This document shows positions 17,170 to 25,201 of a stretch of DNA of 40,611 nt, one piece after another. Below the pieces are notes generated by a model. It ran no database searches. It saw nothing but the letters and a program-made list of their open reading frames with translations, and had not been told where the DNA came from. The translations under genes and the position numbers were made by a program. Numbering within the stretch: position 1 is the stretch's first letter; every line of letters begins with the position of its first letter. Source of the DNA: a bacterium EF100-94H03 bin56 (GTDB lineage Bacteria > Pseudomonadota > Alphaproteobacteria > SP197); the NCBI GenBank assembly GCA_002238685.1, contig MPMV01000039.1:1-40611 (forward strand), in the 5' to 3' direction.

Positions 17170-17247
17170 CTGTGCAAAGGAATTCCGCACGGTTCCGGTA
17201 ACGCTTGCCGGCGGCATGACAACCTTCCTATTTTCAACGTTGAGGCC

Positions 17248-18243
17248 ATGGGATCATCCAGGCACATGCGGCACCGTTCCCCCGGCGACGCAACGACAGA
17301 CCCGGGCGGCGGTTACCGGAACGCACCCGTCACCGCAATCGGTCTGTGGCTGTTCGCCACCATCCTCTTCATGGCACAGATGGCGGCCCTGAAGTGGCTC
17401 GCCGCGGACTACCATTTCTCGCAGATCCTGTTCTTGCGCTCGGTGGTCGTGGTGGCCGGCACCACACTCCTGCTGTTGCGCGGTTCGGGCCTCGGCACTC
17501 CGTTCAGGACCCGACGCTGGCGCATGCATGTCCTGAGATTCCTCTGTTTCTTCGTCGCGCTGAGCTGTTTCATCGAGGCGGTGCGCCACATTTCGCTTCC
17601 CGACGCCACGGCGGTCGCCTTTGCCTCGCCCCTGCTGATGACGGCACTCAGCGTGCCACTGCTCGGGGAGCGGGTCGGACCGCGCCGCTGGGCTGCGGTG
17701 GGCATCGGCCTGTGCGGGGTCCTCGTCATCGTCAATCCGTCCACCGGCATTTTCCACATCGCGGCGTTGTGGGCGCTCTGCTCGGCTCTCGCCTATGCCC
17801 TTGCCATCATCGTGACGAGGATCGTGAGCCGTACCGAAGAGGCAACCACCACGGTCTTCCTGCTGAATGGCATCTACGTGCTGACCATGCCCGTGTTCGC
17901 TCCCTTCGAATGGATCATGCCTTCAGCCGAAGCCCTTCTCGTCATGGTCGCATGCGGGGTCACGGTCATGGTCGCCCAGCTCACCGCGGTCCGGGCCTGC
18001 GCCCTGGCGCCACCCCAGGTCCTGGCGCCATTCGACTACACGGCGATGATCTGGGCCATCGTGTTCGGCTATCTCATCTGGGGCGATCTGCCAGACTGGA
18101 CCGTGGCGATCGGCGCCGCGGTCCTGGCGACGAGCGGTCTCTACGTGCTGTGGCGCGAGGCCCAGGTCCAGAAATCAGGGCCTGTCATGAAGTCCGCCAA
18201 GGGACTAGATTCTGCGGACAGGCAAGACGGAAGGGCATCATGA
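17248..18243 (+). CDS. EamA/DMT-family membrane transporter
   Basis: This encodes 331 residues with about ten hydrophobic segments arranged as two EamA repeats, starting at IGLWLFATILFMAQMAAL and again at AALWALCSALAYALAIIV. The motif ALSVPLLGERVGPRRW at the end of the first repeat is characteristic of drug/metabolite transporters. The protein likely sits in the inner membrane and exports or imports a small metabolite of the surrounding pathway. The start is uncertain: ATG at 17248 or 17266 both fit. The C-terminal tail is hydrophilic. It overlaps the CaiD-like gene by four bases, so the two are coupled. Confidence 0.85.
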   Translation: MGSSRHMRHRSPGDATTDPGGGYRNAPVTAIGLWLFATILFMAQMAALKWLAADYHFSQILFLRSVVVVAGTTLLLLRGSGLGTPFRTRRWRMHVLRFLCFFVALSCFIEAVRHISLPDATAVAFASPLLMTALSVPLLGERVGPRRWAAVGIGLCGVLVIVNPSTGIFHIAALWALCSALAYALAIIVTRIVSRTEEATTTVFLLNGIYVLTMPVFAPFEWIMPSAEALLVMVACGVTVMVAQLTAVRACALAPPQVLAPFDYTAMIWAIVFGYLIWGDLPDWTVAIGAAVLATSGLYVLWREAQVQKSGPVMKSAKGLDSADRQDGRAS

Positions 18244-19022
18244 CAAGGAGTGTTCACACGCGGATCGACGGTCACATCCTGGAGATCACCCTCGACAACC
18301 CGAAAGCCAACGCCATCGGGGCGGCGACCAGCCGGGAAATGAACGATGCCTTCGAGATGTTCCACGAGGACGCGAACCTGCGCGTCGCCATCCTGACCGG
18401 CGCGGGTGACCGGTTCTTCTGCACCGGCTGGGACCTCAACGAGGGCGCCGAAGACGAACCCGACAGGGATTACGGACGCTGGGGTTTCGGAGGGCTGTCG
18501 CGCAATTTCGATCTCGAGAAACCCGTCATCATGGCCATCAACGGCTACTGCGTGGCCGGCGGATTCGAACTTGCCCTTGCCGGTGACATCCTGGTGGCAT
18601 CCCGGAATGCGGTCTTTTTCCTCTCGGAGGTCAATGTCGGATTGACCACCGGCGTACCGAGTGTGCCGCGCCTGCTCTCCAGACTGCCGCGCAGCGTTGC
18701 TCTCGAGATGCTCTTTACCGGCCGGCGGATGGACGCCCAGGAAGCCTTCGATTTGCGCCTGGTGAGCCGGATGACTGCGGAAGGCAAGGTCATGGATGCG
18801 GCCCGTGACATCGCCCGCGACATTGCCGCCGCCGCGCCGCTGTCGGTGCGCGCGGAAAAGCAGATGGTCAACATGGCCGGCGACCTGCCGCCGCAGGAAG
18901 CGGCACGGCTCGACTCGCAAGGCCGCTTCACAATGGTTTCGCGGGTTCTGGAATCAGAGGATGCGAAGGAAGGGGCACGTGCCTTCGTCGCAAAGCGCCC
19001 GCCCGTGTGGAAGGGTCGCTGA
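18240..19022 (+). CDS. Enoyl-CoA hydratase/isomerase, carnitinyl-CoA-dehydratase (CaiD)-like
   Basis: The start is the ATG at 18240, overlapping the transporter stop. The 260-residue crotonase-fold protein shows ITLDNPKANAIGAATS, then FFCTGWDLNEGAE, then the oxyanion/active-site segment NGYCVAGGFELALAGDILVA and a C-terminus ending PPVWKGR. The GWDL motif and the PVWKGR ending are shared with E. coli CaiD, which hydrates crotonobetainyl-CoA in carnitine metabolism. Together with the cut butyrobetaine-hydroxylase-like gene nearby, this points to betaine or carnitine-like substrates. The substrate is inferred; other short acyl-CoA esters are possible. Confidence 0.8.
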   Translation: MTRSVHTRIDGHILEITLDNPKANAIGAATSREMNDAFEMFHEDANLRVAILTGAGDRFFCTGWDLNEGAEDEPDRDYGRWGFGGLSRNFDLEKPVIMAINGYCVAGGFELALAGDILVASRNAVFFLSEVNVGLTTGVPSVPRLLSRLPRSVALEMLFTGRRMDAQEAFDLRLVSRMTAEGKVMDAARDIARDIAAAAPLSVRAEKQMVNMAGDLPPQEAARLDSQGRFTMVSRVLESEDAKEGARAFVAKRPPVWKGR

Positions 19023-19084
19023 GGCAGGATTTGCCGCCGGCCTCGAGGCGGACTAAACAGGGAACGGTTCAAGGGAGGAAAAAG

Positions 19085-19861
19085 ATGCTCGTCGTCGTGT
19101 CGCCTGCCAAGGCCCTCAACTTCGAAGACCCAGATCCCGGGATTGCCTGGACCAGGCCACTGCTGATGGCCCAGACCCGCGAACTGATGAAGACCACGCG
19201 CACGCTCAGTGCCGTCGACCTTTCGGGCCTCATGGGACTCTCGGAGAATCTCGCCGATCTCAACCGCGACCGTTTCCGCGCGTTCCGCCTCGAGCACACG
19301 CCGGGGAATGCGAAACAGGCTGTCCTCGCCTTCGCAGGCGACACCTACCGCGGACTCGATGCCTCCAGCCTGTCATCCGAAGATCTCGACCACGCGCAGA
19401 CGCATCTGCGCATCATTTCGGGCCTCTACGGCCTGCTGCGGCCGCTTGACCTCATCCAGCCCTACCGCCTGGAAATGGGAACACGACTCACCACGCCCCG
19501 GGGTCACAGTCTTTACGACTTCTGGGGCGACAGGATTGCCCGCGCCCTCAATCGCGACCTCAAGCAGCAGGACTCGCCGGTTGTCGTCAATGCTGCCTCG
19601 AAGGAGTATTTCCACGCCATCCCTTCGGACCGGTTGAAGGCTCCCGTCATCACGCCGGTGTTCAAGGAGATGAGGAACGGCGTGGCGCGCACCCTGGGAT
19701 TCACCGCCAAGGTGGCGCGCGGCATGATGGCGCGTTATGTCATCCGCAACCGGATCGACAGCATCGAGGACCTCAAGTCCTTCGACGCTGACGGCTACCG
19801 CTTTGATCCCGGTTCATCGTCACCGTCGACCTTCGTCTTCATCCGGCAACGGCCGCACTGA
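19085..19861 (+). CDS. yaaA: Peroxide stress protein YaaA (UPF0246 family)
   Basis: This encodes 258 residues from an ATG preceded by AGGGAGGAAAA. The N-terminus MLVVVSPAKALNF and the internal YGLLRPLDLIQPYRLEMGT, VNAASKEYF and KVARGMMARYVIRNR are hallmarks of YaaA. In E. coli YaaA lowers free iron during hydrogen-peroxide stress and so limits DNA damage. The length agrees with the family. It ends the plus-strand operon, 62 bp after the hydratase gene, but is probably unrelated to the pathway. A stem-loop follows in the 30-bp gap before the convergent hydrolase gene. Confidence 0.95.
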   Translation: MLVVVSPAKALNFEDPDPGIAWTRPLLMAQTRELMKTTRTLSAVDLSGLMGLSENLADLNRDRFRAFRLEHTPGNAKQAVLAFAGDTYRGLDASSLSSEDLDHAQTHLRIISGLYGLLRPLDLIQPYRLEMGTRLTTPRGHSLYDFWGDRIARALNRDLKQQDSPVVVNAASKEYFHAIPSDRLKAPVITPVFKEMRNGVARTLGFTAKVARGMMARYVIRNRIDSIEDLKSFDADGYRFDPGSSSPSTFVFIRQRPH

Positions 19862-19894
19862 CGCATTGCCCGAAGACGGGTTCCGGACGCGTCA
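19859..19894. terminator. Stem-loop between convergent genes
   Basis: TGACGC (19859-19864) pairs with GCGTCA (19889-19894), and inside it CCCG (19869-19872) pairs with CGGG (19877-19880) around an AAGA loop. It fills the gap between the stops of yaaA and the facing hydrolase gene, so it could serve both directions. There is no T-tract. Confidence 0.4.
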
Positions 19895-20746
19895 TCTCCC
19901 CAGGGTACCCAGGAGCTTTGTAGCGACGGCAAGCAGACCCGGCCAGTTGTCGGCCCAGCAGCACCCGTGATCGTAACCGGGGACCTCGATCACCCGGCCC
20001 GGCGACGTCACCGGCATGCGGTCGAGGTAGCTGTCGATGACGTCCCGCCCCACAGTCGTGTCGAGCTCCCCGAGAAAGTGAACCTGGGGAATGTGCTGGA
20101 CTGTGTCGGCCACATCGGCTGCGTTGAGAGAGCCGGTGAGTGCGGACACATCCTGGGAGACCGTCCATCGCCTGTGATCGAGATTGCCGCCAACGGTGAT
20201 GATGCCGGCGATGTCGTTTCGTCGCGCCGCGGCAAGAACGGCCAGCTGTGCGCCTCCCGAATACCCGACCAGGCGAAGTCTGCCGGCACCGGCACGGTGC
20301 TTGAGGGTATCAAGGGCGGCATCGATGGCTTCGACAACGTCCTCCCCGTAGCGCGCCAGGGACCAGTATCGTTGATGGCAACCCGCGAGTTCGGCGGCAT
20401 CGAGGTAGTGGCAGGGACGCGCCAGGTAAGCTGCATCGCCTGGATCGCTCACCGCCAGCTTCAGAACCCGTCCGTTGCGGGGAGTGGGATCGTCTGCCAG
20501 CTCCTCGCGCGAAATCCAGGATCGGCCGTCCCCCTCGATGTAGACCGTCAGTTCACCTGTGCCACGCCACTGGGGTGGCGCGTATGTCAGGAGACTGAAG
20601 CGGCCCGCTTCCAACCAGGAACCTGTCCAGTCATGGAGACGTGCCAGTGAATCGGCCGCGGCCTTCGTGGCCGATTCGCTAGCCGACGCGCTTGCGCAGG
20701 CAAGGAGAGAAACGACGGCCAGGAAAGCGAGAACCGCCGCCTTCAT
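19892..20746 (-). CDS. Exported alpha/beta-hydrolase, probable lipoprotein
   Basis: This encodes 284 residues. It begins with a basic start, a hydrophobic stretch (AAVLAFLAVVSLLACASA) and a cysteine in LLAC that could be a lipobox, so it is probably a lipid-anchored or periplasmic protein. The mature part shows an alpha/beta-hydrolase core: LTVYIEGDGRSW, the nucleophile elbow LVGYSGGAQLA with the serine, FLGELDTTVGRD for the acid and GYDHGCCW for the histidine. The start overlaps the stop of the amidase gene by four bases, making it the last gene of the ureide operon. It may release or trim the substrate outside the cytoplasm (inference). The substrate is unknown. Confidence 0.75.
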   Translation of the reverse strand: MKAAVLAFLAVVSLLACASASASESATKAAADSLARLHDWTGSWLEAGRFSLLTYAPPQWRGTGELTVYIEGDGRSWISREELADDPTPRNGRVLKLAVSDPGDAAYLARPCHYLDAAELAGCHQRYWSLARYGEDVVEAIDAALDTLKHRAGAGRLRLVGYSGGAQLAVLAAARRNDIAGIITVGGNLDHRRWTVSQDVSALTGSLNAADVADTVQHIPQVHFLGELDTTVGRDVIDSYLDRMPVTSPGRVIEVPGYDHGCCWADNWPGLLAVATKLLGTLGR

Positions 20747-21675
20747 GTGCCCAGCGGCGGAACCACTCCCGTGGTCTCGACAATCAGCCCGTAGTGTTCG
20801 GTGCGCCTGTGGGCGGCAAAGTTGAAGACACTGGCCTTGATGTAGGCGCCCGCATCGAGATCGCAGTCGGCCACGATCAGTTCGTCATCGAGACTGCTGG
20901 CCTGAGCAGCGATCTCGCCATTGGGGGTGACGATGGCGCTCGAGCCCATCATGTGGACTCCATCTTCGAGACCGGCCTTCGCCACGCCGACCACCCATGT
21001 CCCGTTCTGGTAGGCGCCGGCCTGCATGGTCAGGAGATTGTGATGGATGCGCAGGTGCGGCGGCTCGAAGGTCTGGCCATTGAGTGTCGGCGTGTTGTAG
21101 CCGATGAGAACCAGCTCGACTCCCTGAAGGCCGAGCACCCGAAAGGCCTCGGGCCAGCGCCGGTCGTTGCAGATCAGCATGCCGATCCGCCCACCCATGG
21201 TGTCCCATACCCTGAACCCGAGGTTGCCGACATCAAAATAGCGCTTCTCGAGATGCTGGAACTGGCGCCCGGGATCGTTCTCCGCGTGGCCCGGAAGGTG
21301 GATTTTGCGGTACCTGGCGGCAATCCTGCCGTCCGGATTCACCAGGATCGCCGTGTTGAACCGGCCATCCTCGGCGAGTTCGGCGTAGCCCAGGTGAAAA
21401 CCGATGCCGAGTTCGCGCGCCGTCTCGAAGAGCGGCATGGTCTCGGGCCCCGGCATGGATGCCTCGTAGAATCCCGCCAGTTCCTCCTCGTCCTCGATCA
21501 GCCAACGCGGAAAGAACGTCGTCAGCGCCAGTTCCGGAAAGACCACCAGCCGGCACCCTCTCGCATGGGCCTGGCGCATGAGATCCACCATGCGCGCCAC
21601 GGTCCTCGACCGGGGATCCGAGCGTGGAACCGGCCCCATCTGGGCGCCGCCGACTGTCATGATTCGCGTGTTCAA
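20743..21675 (-). CDS. Carbon-nitrogen hydrolase, N-carbamoyl-amino-acid amidohydrolase-like
   Basis: This encodes 310 residues of the nitrilase superfamily. The catalytic triad is in place: E48 in VVFPELALTTFFPRW, K124 in ARYRKIHLPG and C169 in GMLICNDRRWPE. The FFPRW and CNDRRWPE segments and the spacing are those of D-carbamoylases, which cut the carbamoyl group from N-carbamoyl-D-amino acids to give the amino acid, CO2 and ammonia. It overlaps the racemase-like gene upstream and the hydrolase gene downstream by four bases each. The position after a hydantoinase-like and a racemase-like gene supports the last step of ureide opening. I am confident of the family and fairly confident of the reaction. 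Confidence 0.85.
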   Translation of the reverse strand: MNTRIMTVGGAQMGPVPRSDPRSRTVARMVDLMRQAHARGCRLVVFPELALTTFFPRWLIEDEEELAGFYEASMPGPETMPLFETARELGIGFHLGYAELAEDGRFNTAILVNPDGRIAARYRKIHLPGHAENDPGRQFQHLEKRYFDVGNLGFRVWDTMGGRIGMLICNDRRWPEAFRVLGLQGVELVLIGYNTPTLNGQTFEPPHLRIHHNLLTMQAGAYQNGTWVVGVAKAGLEDGVHMMGSSAIVTPNGEIAAQASSLDDELIVADCDLDAGAYIKASVFNFAAHRRTEHYGLIVETTGVVPPLGT

Positions 21676-22358
21676 GGGGGAGAGCCTCCTTCCTGCCGTG
21701 TCCGGGACCCCGTTGTTGCAAGGGCGTTGAGTGCCAGCGCCGTTGCCGCCCGCGTCGGCTCGATGACCGGCAGGCCAAGCCTTGCCTCGAGACAGGCGTG
21801 GTAGCGGGCCATGCCGGCGCAGCCCATGATGACCACGCCGGCGCCGTGATCGTCCCTGAGTGACAGGCCGGCCCGGGACAGGCGATCGAGCACCAGGTTC
21901 TCCTCGGAAAGTTCCGTCACGGCAAGGTCGATGGCAATGTCACCGGCCAGATGACCGGAAAGCCCCAGGGAAGCGACATGGCGCCGGTGCCGGGCAACGG
22001 CCACGGGCAGGATCGAAATGATGCCGAACCGTTCACCTGTTGCCAGGGCCGCCGCGTAGGCTGAACCACCGATGCCGAAAACCGGTCGTGGTCGTACCTC
22101 CCGGGCGGCATGGAGGCCCGGATCGCTGAAGCAGGCAATGACATAGGCGTCAGCCTCTTCCTCTTCGATGGCACGGACAACGAGGCCCGAAACCTCGGCA
22201 ATGTGGCGGTCGGTCTCGACACCGGGCGGGCCCTCGTCGAGGGTCACGCAGTCGATGACGGGTCCGCCGGCGAAGCGGAATCGGTCGAGAGCCTGCGACA
22301 TCGCCCCGGTGACGTCTCGGCTGCTGTTGGGATTGATGACGAGAATGCGTCGTGCCAT
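21672..22358 (-). CDS. Asp/Glu/hydantoin racemase family protein
   Basis: This encodes 228 residues. It has the twin-cysteine active site of cofactor-free racemases, C76 in VIACFSDPGLHAA and C180 in VVIMGCAGMARYH, near the positions of known hydantoin racemases. The N-terminus ILVINPNSSRDVT is also typical of that family. It would interconvert the two forms of a 5-substituted hydantoin or related ring so that stereospecific hydrolases can use all of it. Three bases separate it from the upstream hydantoinase-like gene, and it overlaps the downstream carbamoylase-like gene. Allantoin racemase is the main alternative. Confidence 0.85.
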   Translation of the reverse strand: MARRILVINPNSSRDVTGAMSQALDRFRFAGGPVIDCVTLDEGPPGVETDRHIAEVSGLVVRAIEEEEADAYVIACFSDPGLHAAREVRPRPVFGIGGSAYAAALATGERFGIISILPVAVARHRRHVASLGLSGHLAGDIAIDLAVTELSEENLVLDRLSRAGLSLRDDHGAGVVIMGCAGMARYHACLEARLGLPVIEPTRAATALALNALATTGSRTRQEGGSPP

Positions 22359-22361
22359 GGC

Positions 22362-23702
22362 TCAGACCGGTCTGACGAAGACGCCGTCTCCGGGGCGCGA
22401 AAGAACATTCCGGCCGTCGAAGACCCTTTGGCCACGCAACCAGACCTCGCAGACCCGCCCCGAAAGCTCCATGCCGTGATAGGGCGTCCAGGGGGCCATC
22501 TGACAGTGAAGCGTGGCATCATCGTGGTGGTAACCGCCGCGTTCGACGACAGCAAAATCGGCATCGGCTCCCTCACGGATGGCGCCTTTTGCCGGCCACA
22601 GTCCAAAGTGGCGGGCCGGGCCCTCGCACAGCATGGAGGCGACAAGACCCGGACCGTGGCCACGTTTTTCCGCCTCGCTCAACATGACGACAAGCAGGCA
22701 CTCGACCCCGGGGGCACCCGGCGCCGCGGCGAAGATGTCGTCATCGGGCTTGCGCTCGATGGGCCACGAACAGTGGTCGGAGGAGACGAAAGCAGCTTCT
22801 CCTGCCGCCACGCGCAGCCAGATGGCCTCCTTTTCGTCGGGCCTGATGGGCGGGTTGACCTTGCCCCGGGCACCCATGGCCAGCACGTCCGCCTCGGTGA
22901 ACGCCAGATAATGGATGCAGGTCTCCGCAGTCGCCTGGTAGCCCTGGTCCCTGTACTGGCGCGCCATGTCGAACCCGCGGGCCAGTGAGGAGTGGACGAT
23001 ATGGGCCCGGGCACCGGTCGCGGCCCCGAGTTCCAGAATGACGGCGTTGGCGAGGAGTTCGGCGAGTGGCGGCCGGCTCGGATGATGGAGACGGGCGTCC
23101 CGGTGCCCTTCGTCCCGGAACACACTGATGGCGTGATCGACCACTTCCTGGTCTTCGTTGTGGACCGCCACCGTGAGGCCGGTGTCGGCAATGGCCGCAA
23201 AGGCCCGAGCCATCTGGTCATGGGGAATCCGTGGAAACCGGTGCGGATTGGATTCATAGGTCGACATCTTGAATGCACACACGCCGCCCTCGGCCAGGCG
23301 TGCGATCTCATCGGTCTCGACCACCTTCTTCACGGAACCGTAAAGCGCCACGTCGACATGGGCCACACGGTTGGCGGTGACAATCTTGGCGTCAAGCAGA
23401 TCGCGGCTCCACACCGGATCCGGCTCGTCGAAGGGCATGTCGACAATGGTCGTCACGCCACCTGCGGCGGCGCTCCTCGTCAGATCCTCGAGTCCGTCGA
23501 ATCCGGCGATCGAACCAGCATGGGTCTGGCCGTCCACGACCCCGGGGAATACCAGCTTCCCCCTGTGGTCGACCGTCTGTCGCCCGGGAGGGGGATCGTT
23601 CGAACCGGTCGCGGAGATGACACCATCGACGACACCCGCCCAGCCTGTGTCCACCACTCCCGCGGGCGTCACGAGATCGCCCCTGATGACAAGATCCATC
23701 AT
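22362..23702 (-). CDS. Cyclic amidohydrolase (allantoinase/hydantoinase-like)
   Basis: The start is the ATG at 23702, sharing a base with the upstream stop; the longer frame to 23768 lies inside that gene. This gives 446 residues. The TIM-barrel metal site of the dihydropyrimidinase/allantoinase group is recognisable: VCAFKMSTYES carries the lysine normally carboxylated to bridge the two metals, VAVHNEDQEV and AHIVHSSLARG carry histidines, and FVSSDHCSWP carries the final aspartate. At the first metal motif the protein reads VDGQTHAGS, where most relatives have H-x-H, so the first histidine is glutamine. It would open a cyclic ureide to an N-carbamoyl acid. The ring it accepts is unknown. Confidence 0.85.
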   Translation of the reverse strand: MMDLVIRGDLVTPAGVVDTGWAGVVDGVISATGSNDPPPGRQTVDHRGKLVFPGVVDGQTHAGSIAGFDGLEDLTRSAAAGGVTTIVDMPFDEPDPVWSRDLLDAKIVTANRVAHVDVALYGSVKKVVETDEIARLAEGGVCAFKMSTYESNPHRFPRIPHDQMARAFAAIADTGLTVAVHNEDQEVVDHAISVFRDEGHRDARLHHPSRPPLAELLANAVILELGAATGARAHIVHSSLARGFDMARQYRDQGYQATAETCIHYLAFTEADVLAMGARGKVNPPIRPDEKEAIWLRVAAGEAAFVSSDHCSWPIERKPDDDIFAAAPGAPGVECLLVVMLSEAEKRGHGPGLVASMLCEGPARHFGLWPAKGAIREGADADFAVVERGGYHHDDATLHCQMAPWTPYHGMELSGRVCEVWLRGQRVFDGRNVLSRPGDGVFVRPV

Positions 23703-25201
23703 CACCGGTCTCCGCTCTGTTCGCACATGCGATTGACATGCCATGGCCGTGACATGAAGCACACACACAGGTCAGCCACGACCGGCTCGAGGGCCTTCAC
23801 CGCCTCGCGCCTTTCGCCTGATGCCGCGTCAAGGCGTTCCATGGCGCGGTTGATCCGTGCTGCGAGGACGTCGATGTCGATGGTCGTGAACCGCCGGTTT
23901 TCGTAGACAAGGCGTCCGTTGATCATCACATGGTCGACCGACCCGCCATCGTCGGCATAGACCAGCTGGTTGAGCGGATCGTTGAGGGGCAGCCAGGCGA
24001 GATCGCCCAGATCGATGAAGACGAGATCCGCCAGATATCCCGGCGCGATCCGTCCCGTTCGGCCATCGAGGCCCATGGCGCGGGCGCCACCCAGGGTGGT
24101 CATCCGGAAGGCTTCGTCGGCCGACACCCATCGGGAAAGATCGTGTGTCATGACCCGCGACACATAGGCGGCAAGGCGCATCGCCTCGAACATGTTCTGG
24201 TTGTCCGAAGAGTTGGAGCCGTCCGAACCCACGGCAACATTGAGTCCGGCCTCGAGCATGCGGCGCACCGCGGCAAGGCCCGACCCCAGCCGCAGATTGC
24301 TGCCCGGATTGTGAACCACCGAGGCGCCGCGATCGGCGAGGAGACGCATCTCGTCGTCATCGAGCCAGACACCGTGTGCCGCCGTGAACCGCTCGTTCAC
24401 CAGTCCGATCCTGTCGACATGGCGGGTGAGCGACATGCCGTAGGTCTCATGACCGAGAATGGACTGGAACTTCGATTCGGCCATGTGCATGTGCACGGGA
24501 AGGGAATACTCCCTGGCGAGATCCCGGCAGGCCTCGAGAAAGGCATCCGTGCAGTGCATCGGTATGGTCGGGGCGAGACCGGGGCGCACCATGTCGCTGG
24601 CAGAAGACCACTCCCGGACGATGTCGCGACAGGCGTCGATAGCAACCTGCCAGGGTTCGGGAGTCCATGTCTTCACGGTGTCACGCAGCCCGGGCTCCAT
24701 GGCCCCGCCAAGACCCGGGACAAGGTCGTGAAAACCGATGTCTGCGACCATGGGCGCGACGACGGCGCGCATGCCGGCATCCTCATAGGCCCTGGCCACC
24801 TGGCGGATTCCGGTGGGACTGGGGTGCGGCAATTCAAGTGTCAGGTCATAGGTGGCGGTGCACCCCCGACGGATCATCTCCGCGGCATTGAGCAGTGTGG
24901 CAAGGTACATGTCTTCGGCGGTGCGTTGCCCGCTGATCCACACGCCGGCATTGAGCAGCAGTTCCAGCGACCAGCGGTCGCCACGGCCCTTGCCGAGACT
25001 GCCATGGCCATGGGTGTGGCCATTGACGAGTCCCGGAATGACCAGATGGCCGGACACATCCCTCACCGGCACTCCTTCGGGGCCGGCGGAACCGGGCGGC
25101 ATCACGTCACGGATGGTTCCGTCGCTGACGAAAATGTCGCGGTAGGGCGCGTCCCGGGTTTCGGCATCGAGGATGCGCCCTCCCTTGAGAATCATGGTCA
25201 T
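23702..25201 (-). CDS. Amidohydrolase of the ATZ/TRZ (cytosine-deaminase-like) group
   Basis: This encodes 499 residues from the ATG at 25201, which overlaps the upstream epimerase stop; the longer frame lies within that gene. The metal-dependent hydrolase core includes PGLVNGHTHGHGS (H-x-H), VHMHMAESKFQ, TAAHGVWLDDDEM and VAVGSDGSNSSDNQN. Members deaminate or dechlorinate heteroaromatic rings such as triazines, guanine, hydroxy-adenosines or N-formimino compounds. In this operon it may remove an amino group from the ring before the second amidohydrolase opens it (inference). There is no signal peptide. It ends in a cysteine-containing tail of no known function. Confidence 0.85.
   Translation of the reverse strand: MTMILKGGRILDAETRDAPYRDIFVSDGTIRDVMPPGSAGPEGVPVRDVSGHLVIPGLVNGHTHGHGSLGKGRGDRWSLELLLNAGVWISGQRTAEDMYLATLLNAAEMIRRGCTATYDLTLELPHPSPTGIRQVARAYEDAGMRAVVAPMVADIGFHDLVPGLGGAMEPGLRDTVKTWTPEPWQVAIDACRDIVREWSSASDMVRPGLAPTIPMHCTDAFLEACRDLAREYSLPVHMHMAESKFQSILGHETYGMSLTRHVDRIGLVNERFTAAHGVWLDDDEMRLLADRGASVVHNPGSNLRLGSGLAAVRRMLEAGLNVAVGSDGSNSSDNQNMFEAMRLAAYVSRVMTHDLSRWVSADEAFRMTTLGGARAMGLDGRTGRIAPGYLADLVFIDLGDLAWLPLNDPLNQLVYADDGGSVDHVMINGRLVYENRRFTTIDIDVLAARINRAMERLDAASGERREAVKALEPVVADLCVCFMSRPWHVNRMCEQSGDR

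Noticed and set aside
17346..19022. A 558-codon plus-strand open frame
   Set aside because: Its first half is a shadow of the EamA transporter. The real gene is the CaiD-like hydratase starting at 18240.
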